Assembly (NCBI GenBank): GCA_002399735.1
Contig: DHEF01000049.1
Coordinates: 163 to 64,162 of the forward strand
Direction: 5' to 3'
DNA: 64,000 nucleotides
Source: Chitinophagaceae bacterium UBA4857
Lineage (GTDB): Bacteria > Bacteroidota > Bacteroidia > Chitinophagales > Chitinophagaceae
The position numbers were made by a program, and so were the translations under genes. The notes beneath the pieces are model-generated. The model was not told where the DNA came from. It ran no database searches and saw only the letters and a program-made list of their open reading frames with translations. Shown here piece after piece: positions 57,960-64,000 of this stretch (position 1 is its first letter; every line of letters begins with the position of its first letter).

Positions 57960-58078
57960 TGCAGTACAAGTGTGGCTCTCATCTTTTCTTTCACTGAAAG
58001 AAAAGATTGCGAACAATCACCTGATTGCAAGGGACGATGATGAGTATTACTGCAGTTGACTACATAAAAAAAATACAA
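57960..58078 (+). repeat. Family A intergenic repeat, copy A13
   Basis: Head TGCAGTACAAGTGTGG, hairpin module CTTTTCTTTC-ACT-GAAAGAAAAG (57983-58005), then TGATTGCAAGGGACGATG, ATGAGTATTACTGCAGTTG, ACTACATAAAAAAAA. The tail faces the 3' end of the CzcA-like gene. Confidence 0.88.
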
Positions 58079-58090
58079 CAAATTATAGTG

Positions 58091-58128
58091 TTATAAAAAA
58101 GCCCATCAAAAAAATGACGGGCTTTTGG
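58091..58128. terminator. Terminator after the heavy metal efflux pump
   Basis: AAAAAAGCCCATCA-AAAAAA-TGACGGGCTTTT, one mismatch (C/A), 3 bases from the pump stop codon; minus-strand T run. Confidence 0.88.
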
Positions 58129-58130
58129 TT

Positions 58131-61100
58131 TTATGCATCAGGAACTTTGTCTTCGTAATGTGCATAGGTTTTGCGGTAAAACAACCAGTAAATTATTGGG
58201 AACACCAATAAGGTAAGAATGGTTGCGGTGATTAAACCACCAATAATAACAATGGCTAAAGGTTTTTGAGCTTCTGAACCAATGCCACTGGAAAGTGCGG
58301 CAGGCAGCAAACCTAAAGCTGCCATTAACGCCGTCATTACTACGGGCCGGGTACGTACTTTAATACCTTCCAGTATGGCCTGATTTAATGATAACTTTTG
58401 GGTAAGTTTTTTATTAAACTCGGATATGAGTATTACACCGTTTTGTACACAAATACCAAAGAGTGCGATCATACCCACACCGGCTGAAATACCAAAGTTG
58501 ATACCGGTTATATGTAATGCCAAAATACTACCAATTAAAGCAAAGGGCACATTGATTAATACAATGCCTGCATCTTTTACATTACCAAACATGATGAACA
58601 GTAAAATAAAAATGGCCACCAGACTAATGGGTACCGCCATACTTAAACGATTGGTGGCACGCACCTGGTTTTCAAATTCTCCTGTCCAACTAATGCTGTA
58701 ACCTGTAGGTAAACTTATTTTTTGTGTTACTACTTTTTGTGCATCGGCAATGGTGCTGCCTAAGTCGCGTTCACGTACCGAAAATTTTACACCAATAAAA
58801 CGCTGCATATTTTCACGATAAACAAACGCAGGGCCTGTAACGGTTTTTATGCTGGCAATTTCTTTGATAGGTATTTTTTCTTCACGAATAGTGGGCACCA
58901 TAATGTTTCCAATCTCCGCTTCGGTTTTACGGTATTCTTCCTGATAACGAATACGAATGTCAAACTTTCTTTCGCCTTCGTATTTAGAAGTGGCGGTTTT
59001 ACCCCCAATGGCCATTTCAATTACGGCTTGTGCATCGGCTTTATTAACGCCATAAATTGCCATCTTCTCTTCGTCTAATTCAATGCTAATTTCTGGTTGG
59101 CCAATATTACGTATGAGGCCAAGGTCTTTAACACCCGGAACATCCTTAATACTTTCAATTACTTCTTCTGCAATTTTTTCAAGCATTACTAAATCGTTAC
59201 CTATAACTTTAATACCATTGGATGCTTTAAAGCCTGCTACGGCTTCGCTAACATTATCGGAAATAGGTTGGGAATAATTGTAAACAATGCCCTGGTATTG
59301 TGATAGTTTTTTGTCCATTTCCTCCACCAGTTTTTCCTGCGATATTTTTCGTTTCCATTGTTTGGCCGGTTTTAAATCAACCTGAAACTGTACGAAATAA
59401 AAACCGTTTGGATCTGTACCATCATTGGAGCGACCGGCTTGTGACAGTACTTGTGATACCTCTTCAAATGAACGTAGTTCTTTCTTTAACTCGTTGGTTA
59501 TTTTATTACTCTCGGTTAAAGAAAGTGTCATGGGCATTTCGGCCGTTATCCATAAAGAACCTTCGTTAAGTTGCGGTAAAAACTCGGTACCTACCCAACG
59601 CATGGAAAAAAATGAACCAACCATGATGGCCATAGCAGTGCCGAGCGTAACCCATTTCCGGTTAAAGGTCCAGCGGAAAGATTTTTCAACACCCAGGTTG
59701 ATTTTGTTGACGAACCAATTATTTTTTTCTCTTACGTTTTTACGAAGTAAAATGGAGCAAAGTACCGGTACTAAGGTAAGGGTAAAAATAAGTGCACCTA
59801 AAAGGGCAAAACCTAAAGTCCATGCAAGCGGCGAGAACATTTTACCTTCCACTTTTTCGAAAGAGAAAATAGGGATTAAGGCCGTAATGATAATAAGTTT
59901 GGAAAAGAAAACTGCTTTACCCATTTCGGTACCGGATTTTTTTATTAAACCCAGTTTGGATAATTTATTATAAGCCGGCATACCTACTTTAACGGCTTTA
60001 TGATCGAGTGCGACAAAGAGCCCTTCAACCATTACAACGGCACCGTCTATTATTATTCCAAAGTCAATAGCACCCAGTGAAATAAGATTGGCGCTCATGC
60101 CTTTTAATTTTAAACATAAAAAGGCAAATAATAAGGACAGGGGAATGATGATGGATACGATGACGGTGGTGCGCCAATCGGCCATGAATAAAAATACGAT
60201 TGCTGTAACCAGTATTATACCTTCCAACAAGTTGTTCATAACCGTGTCGGTACAATATTGCATCAGGTTATCACGGTCGTAGAAAGTAACCATTTTTACA
60301 TCACGGGGTAATACCTCGGTATTTAGCTGGTTTATTTTTTCTTTTAATGCTTTTAATACATTGGTGGGATTTTCGTCCTTACGCATCACCACAATGCCTT
60401 CCACCACATCATCATTGTCATTAAGCCCCACCTGGCCTACACGTGGTGCGCTGGCTTCGCTTACAGTAGCTACATTTTTTACTAAAACCGGACTACCATT
60501 TTCACTATCAACAATGGTATTTTCAATATCGGCAGTGGAACTTAATAAACCCAAACCACGTACTACATAGGCCTGTCCATTTTTTTCAATAATATCGCCA
60601 CCAACATTTAAGTTACTACCCGATACTTTTTCAAAAACCTGTAAGGGAGTAAGGTTGAATTTTTGTAGCCTAACGGGGTCAACACTTATTTCATAAATTT
60701 TTTCCTGGCCACCAAAAGCTACTACATCCGCTACGCCGGGCACAGCTCGTAATTGTCGGTCTACTACCCAGTTTTGTAAGGTTAACAAATCACGGGTATC
60801 TCTTTTATCGCTTTGTAAAGTGTAGCGAAAAATTTCGCCGGTAGGACCGTAGGGCGGTTGTACATCCGGTTCAACCTCGTCGGGTAACTGTACATTTCTT
60901 AATTGGTTATTTACCTGTTGCCGGGCAAAAAAATCCTCCACTTCATCGTCGAAAATTATTTTAATAACCGATAAACCAAACATGGTCACTGAACGTATAC
61001 TTGATTTTTTTTGTACACTGTTCATGGATACTTCGATAGGAGTAGTAACAAAACGTTCTACTTCTTCGGCACTACGACCGCTCCATTCGGTTACAATTAC

Positions 61101-61250
61101 AATTTGTGTATTGGTTACATCGGGAAAAGCTTCGATGGGAATTTTTGAATAGCTGTATATGCCTGCGATCACCACAATCATCACCCAGAAGAAGGTAAAA
61201 AACTTGTTTTTGAGTGAAAAGGCAATTATATTTTTTATAAATTTATTCAT
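58131..61250 (-). CDS. Heavy metal efflux RND pump, CzcA type
   Basis: A 1039-aa inner membrane pump with 12 helices. TM4 carries AIDFGIIIDGAVVMVEG, the Asp-x5-Asp-x6-Glu pattern of divalent-metal (Zn/Co/Cd) pumps rather than Cu/Ag pumps. N-terminal block KIPIEAFPDVTNTQIVIVTEWSGRSAEEVERFVTTPIE is the CzcA/CusA family signature. With the adaptor and channel upstream it forms a CzcCBA-type operon that expels metal ions from the periplasm or cytoplasm. The exact metal is not determined. Confidence 0.94.
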   Translation of the reverse strand: MNKFIKNIIAFSLKNKFFTFFWVMIVVIAGIYSYSKIPIEAFPDVTNTQIVIVTEWSGRSAEEVERFVTTPIEVSMNSVQKKSSIRSVTMFGLSVIKIIFDDEVEDFFARQQVNNQLRNVQLPDEVEPDVQPPYGPTGEIFRYTLQSDKRDTRDLLTLQNWVVDRQLRAVPGVADVVAFGGQEKIYEISVDPVRLQKFNLTPLQVFEKVSGSNLNVGGDIIEKNGQAYVVRGLGLLSSTADIENTIVDSENGSPVLVKNVATVSEASAPRVGQVGLNDNDDVVEGIVVMRKDENPTNVLKALKEKINQLNTEVLPRDVKMVTFYDRDNLMQYCTDTVMNNLLEGIILVTAIVFLFMADWRTTVIVSIIIPLSLLFAFLCLKLKGMSANLISLGAIDFGIIIDGAVVMVEGLFVALDHKAVKVGMPAYNKLSKLGLIKKSGTEMGKAVFFSKLIIITALIPIFSFEKVEGKMFSPLAWTLGFALLGALIFTLTLVPVLCSILLRKNVREKNNWFVNKINLGVEKSFRWTFNRKWVTLGTAMAIMVGSFFSMRWVGTEFLPQLNEGSLWITAEMPMTLSLTESNKITNELKKELRSFEEVSQVLSQAGRSNDGTDPNGFYFVQFQVDLKPAKQWKRKISQEKLVEEMDKKLSQYQGIVYNYSQPISDNVSEAVAGFKASNGIKVIGNDLVMLEKIAEEVIESIKDVPGVKDLGLIRNIGQPEISIELDEEKMAIYGVNKADAQAVIEMAIGGKTATSKYEGERKFDIRIRYQEEYRKTEAEIGNIMVPTIREEKIPIKEIASIKTVTGPAFVYRENMQRFIGVKFSVRERDLGSTIADAQKVVTQKISLPTGYSISWTGEFENQVRATNRLSMAVPISLVAIFILLFIMFGNVKDAGIVLINVPFALIGSILALHITGINFGISAGVGMIALFGICVQNGVILISEFNKKLTQKLSLNQAILEGIKVRTRPVVMTALMAALGLLPAALSSGIGSEAQKPLAIVIIGGLITATILTLLVFPIIYWLFYRKTYAHYEDKVPDA

Positions 61251-61257
61251 GGTAATT

Positions 61258-61345
61258 TTATTTACAGAATGGAGAAATGAGATATCAGATTTGTGATGTC
61301 AGAATGGAGACATCACAAACATGACATCATTACATCAGACATCTT
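61258..61345. repeat. Degenerate short-unit repeat inside the metal efflux operon
   Basis: ACAGAATGGAGAAATGAG, ATATCAGATTTGTGATG, TCAGAATGGAGACATCAC, AAACATGACATCATTAC, ATCAGACATC, with internal direct and inverted copies (GATGTC/GACATC). It fills the gap between the adaptor and pump genes. Confidence 0.6.
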
Positions 61346-61346
61346 T

Positions 61347-62429
61347 TTATCCTCCCAATGCTGTATATATTAATAACTGGTTTTGCGTAATGATAACTTC
61401 ATTGTTTTCCAGACCTGATTTGATATAAGTCGTTTCATCTGTCTGTTTGTAAATACGCACTTCTCTTATTTCAATATCATTTCTGTTACGGTAAACCAAT
61501 ACCCATGTTTTGCTTTTGTCGAAAATGATAGCCTTAGACGGTACGGCTAACATATCCTTGTTTTCTTTGTATTGCAAGGAGACAGTAACACTCATTTCGG
61601 GTTTTAAGGCCAGGTCTTCATTGGCTATCCTTATCCGCACTTTCATGGTTTTTGTTTCAGGGTCCAGCATGTTGAATATTTTATCCACTTTACCGGTAAA
61701 TACCCTGTCAGGGTAACTGATGGTTTTTATATTGGCCGTCATGCCTTGCTCAATAGCTGCTATGTCACTTTCGTTTACATTGGCCATTACCCATACTTCA
61801 TTTATTTGCGCTACGGAAAAGAGGTTGCTGATGTTTTCGCTGTGTAGCAACATATTAGGTGTTACATTTTTCTCTATAATAAATCCGCTGATGGGAGATG
61901 TTACGTTATAAATTGATCCTTTACTTAAACCATAAATGTTATACACTTCTTTAATGCGTTGTAAAGCTGCTCTTGATTTTTCTAATTCTTTTTCGGCTGC
62001 TACCAGTTCCTTCTCCGAACTTAATTTTCCATCGAATAAATCCTTAGCTACCTGTAGGTTCTTTTCTGCGATGGCGATATCGTTTACGGCATCCAGTCGT
62101 TGGTTTTCGTAACCTGCCACTTCCTCACTGCGCATTACAGCGAGTACTTGCCCTTGTTTTACATAATCACCTAACTCTACATTTACTTTTTGTACATAAC
62201 CACCCACCACTGGAAATACTTGCGACAGTTTATTATTGTCGGCAGTAATTTTACCGTATAATTTTAAGTTACTGTTTACGGTTTCACTTATTACGGTATC
62301 AAATGCTGCTTTGGCAATCATGGTGTCGGATAAAATATTGGGATTGACAGCTTCTTCTACCTGTTTGTTTTTGCAGGCAAATAAGGTAATTGCCAATGCA
62401 AAAAATAATATGTTGATTCTTGTTTTCAT
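61347..62429 (-). CDS. Heavy metal RND efflux adaptor, lipoprotein
   Basis: A 360-aa CzcB-type membrane fusion protein. Lipobox ITLFAC with Cys at residue 19. Barrel-sandwich NKLSQVFPVVGGYVQKVNVELGDYVKQGQVLAVMRSEEVAGYE and NVTSPISGFIIEKNVTPNMLLHSENISNLFSVAQ, then helical hairpin and beta-barrel. It is the second gene of the operon, 36 bases after the TolC-like gene. Confidence 0.93.
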   Translation of the reverse strand: MKTRINILFFALAITLFACKNKQVEEAVNPNILSDTMIAKAAFDTVISETVNSNLKLYGKITADNNKLSQVFPVVGGYVQKVNVELGDYVKQGQVLAVMRSEEVAGYENQRLDAVNDIAIAEKNLQVAKDLFDGKLSSEKELVAAEKELEKSRAALQRIKEVYNIYGLSKGSIYNVTSPISGFIIEKNVTPNMLLHSENISNLFSVAQINEVWVMANVNESDIAAIEQGMTANIKTISYPDRVFTGKVDKIFNMLDPETKTMKVRIRIANEDLALKPEMSVTVSLQYKENKDMLAVPSKAIIFDKSKTWVLVYRNRNDIEIREVRIYKQTDETTYIKSGLENNEVIITQNQLLIYTALGG

Positions 62430-62465
62430 TATTGTTTGTTTGCTTTATGTTTTGGTTAATGCTAT

Positions 62466-63716
62466 TTAAAACACCGGCGACGCTGTAACATAATTGATGG
62501 TTTCAGCAGCGGTTATTAATTGTTGTTGTACCCGGTATATTTCGGCTGTACTTTCGTTATAGGATTCAAAAAAATCTACGAATTCCAATAGCGTAATGTT
62601 GCGTTTTAAAAAATTATCGCTGACACCTTTTAAAACACTGGAAAAGTCTTCGTTATAAATGGTAATTGTTTTATCATATTCATTTATACTACGGCCCATA
62701 TTATACCACGCAGTTCTTGTTTCGGCAAACAGGTTTTGCTGAATTAAATCACTATTCACCGCTGTTTGTTTTTCTTTGGCTTTAGCCATTTTTATATTTC
62801 CTTGGTTACGGTTCCAAAGCGGCAGCGGAATACCCAACTTGATATTGTATTGGTTTCTGAAAGCATCACCTTGTTGGTCGTATGCTGCACCGGCAGTAAG
62901 ATCCGGTACTGCCATACTTTTCTGGTACTTAACGTCAAGCCCTGCGATTGTTTTATTTAATGTTCCGATTTTCTGATCACTTCTGTTGGTAAGTGCTTGT
63001 TGTTGCAGATTATCTAAAGCGGGCAGGGTAGTGTAGGTTTGCCAGTTGATATTATCTAAATCAGGGATGATAAAATTATCCGTTAGTAAAAGCACCTGTA
63101 GTTCCTGCTGAGCCTGTAAAATGTTTTGTAACACCTCACTTTTATCGTTGGTTAATTTCATGTAGGTTGATTTTAACCTGACTACATCTACCAATGGAAT
63201 ATTTCCTTTTTCGGCCTGACGTTGGTAGGAAGCAATAATGGTATCTAACAGGTTGAGTTGTTTGTTATACTTTTCAACGGTTTTTAAATGAAAGTGTACT
63301 GTATATAGATTTGTACGCAGGCTGTATTTAAGCTGGCGCACTAAATCTTCAAACTCTAAATTGGCCAGTTGTGTATTGTGACGGGCTAATGCCATTTCGT
63401 TTTTTCTTTTGCCGCCTAATAATAAAAGTTGTTCAATAGCAAAACCTTTTTGCCCGGCCTTGCCATTGTAAAATACTTTACGGGTATCGGTATCGTAGCC
63501 GTGCAGGTCGACAGAGAACTCAGGATTAGGATATAATTTGGCTTGTATTTCCAGTGCTTTAGCTGCATCAATATTATATTGCCCGGCGGCTAACAGTAAA
63601 TTCTTTTTTATAAAGGTTTCTTCTGCTTGCGATAAACTTAGTCGTAAGCTATCAACTGGCTGTGCCTGTATAAGTACACACAACAAACAACTTAATACGG
63701 ATAGTATTAGTTTCAT
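62466..63716 (-). CDS. TolC family outer membrane protein, CzcC-like
   Basis: A 416-aa channel: signal peptide (LILSVLSCLLCVLIQAQ), then LRLSLSQAEETFIKKNLLLAAGQYNIDAAKALEIQAKLYPNPEFSVDL and the second half starting near 200. The spacing and low overall hydrophobicity fit the CzcC-like outer membrane factor family. First gene of the metal efflux operon (minus strand order: channel, adaptor, pump). Confidence 0.92.
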   Translation of the reverse strand: MKLILSVLSCLLCVLIQAQPVDSLRLSLSQAEETFIKKNLLLAAGQYNIDAAKALEIQAKLYPNPEFSVDLHGYDTDTRKVFYNGKAGQKGFAIEQLLLLGGKRKNEMALARHNTQLANLEFEDLVRQLKYSLRTNLYTVHFHLKTVEKYNKQLNLLDTIIASYQRQAEKGNIPLVDVVRLKSTYMKLTNDKSEVLQNILQAQQELQVLLLTDNFIIPDLDNINWQTYTTLPALDNLQQQALTNRSDQKIGTLNKTIAGLDVKYQKSMAVPDLTAGAAYDQQGDAFRNQYNIKLGIPLPLWNRNQGNIKMAKAKEKQTAVNSDLIQQNLFAETRTAWYNMGRSINEYDKTITIYNEDFSSVLKGVSDNFLKRNITLLEFVDFFESYNESTAEIYRVQQQLITAAETINYVTASPVF

Positions 63717-63833
63717 GATTATTTATTTAATCGGTGATGGATATGCCGGTGCATAATATTACTATGCAAGTTTTTGTTTATAATAGCGTAGACTGAGTAC
63801 CTGATGCGTAAGCCTGCTGATTAGCGATAGGCT

Positions 63834-63947
63834 GTTGAACGGTAAGTATTTAATTCATTTCCACTGTAAATAAATTAAATCCCGATCCTGTCGGATCGCA
63901 AGGGACGATCGGTCAGCGAGCTGCAGCTGATATACAAAAAAATAACG
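63834..63947 (+). repeat. Family A intergenic repeat, copy A14
   Basis: TTGAACGGTAAGTATTTAAT, TCATTTCCACTGTAAATAAA, AAATCCCGATCCTGTCGGAT (hairpin), CGCAAGGGACGATCGG, GAGCTGCAGCTGATATACAA, AAAAAATAACG. Its central hairpin is the one of A5 and A8 with a base change (CCTATCGGAT to CCTGTCGGAT). The rest of the region to the window end holds nothing recognised. Confidence 0.85.
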
Positions 63948-64000
63948 TAGTAAATTATTCCTGCTGAATGATGAGCAGGCGCGTACCGGCTTACATAAAT

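Overview
The window looks like a chromosomal piece of a Bacteroidota bacterium, most likely a Chitinophagaceae relative. The signs are low GC, a type IX secretion C-terminal domain on a large exported nuclease, promoters of the form TTTG-N19-TAnnTTTG in front of several genes, and many Bacteroidota-type lipoproteins and LytTR/Reg_prop regulators. The genus cannot be fixed from the sequence alone. No tRNA, rRNA, CRISPR array, prophage or recognisable transposase was seen.

Layout. 1-2.9 kb: start of a histidine operon (hisG-hisD, minus strand) behind a complete attenuator with a 16-residue leader peptide carrying four His codons, and a tiny lipoprotein gene. 3.1-7.4 kb: a 1432-aa secreted endonuclease/phosphatase-fold protein. 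7.7-14.8 kb: pcm, a membrane Fe-S oxidoreductase, a PyrR-like phosphoribosyltransferase, an SRPBCC protein, a VWA protein and a SPOR-like protein. 14.9-19.2 kb: an operon of deoC and two aldehyde dehydrogenases, interrupted twice by S23/Avd-type four-helix-bundle genes, each bracketed by long inverted repeats. 19.6-28.6 kb: icd, Crp/Fnr regulators with FNR-like operators, a halogenase-like flavoprotein, a hydrolase, a sugar dehydrogenase, a YiaA protein and a ClC channel. 28.7-32.8 kb: a small protein and a giant TraB/GumN-type protein. 32.8-38.7 kb: a tripartite drug-type RND efflux operon. 38.9-44 kb: purK and a LytS/LytTR two-component pair. 44.3-48.5 kb: a decayed small gene, a four-gene cluster (VOC, two DUF1801/YdeI-type, GNAT), a receiver-only regulator and an esterase. 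49-57.8 kb: a patatin-Omp85 protein, SH3 and BON proteins, an MlaFE-type lipid transporter, malic enzyme and a third Crp/Fnr regulator. 58.1-63.7 kb: a CzcCBA-type heavy metal efflux operon.

The main unexpected content is between genes. About fifteen copies of one intergenic repeat (family A here) share conserved ends but carry interchangeable hairpin modules in the middle, and mostly sit with the same end facing the 3' end of a gene. A second family (B, five copies) is a larger fold with GGGCTG/CAGCCC ends. The two four-helix-bundle cassettes have the architecture of 23S rRNA intervening sequences, but lie inside a protein-coding operon. Together with the his attenuator and the two FNR-like operators, these are the observations most worth following up.
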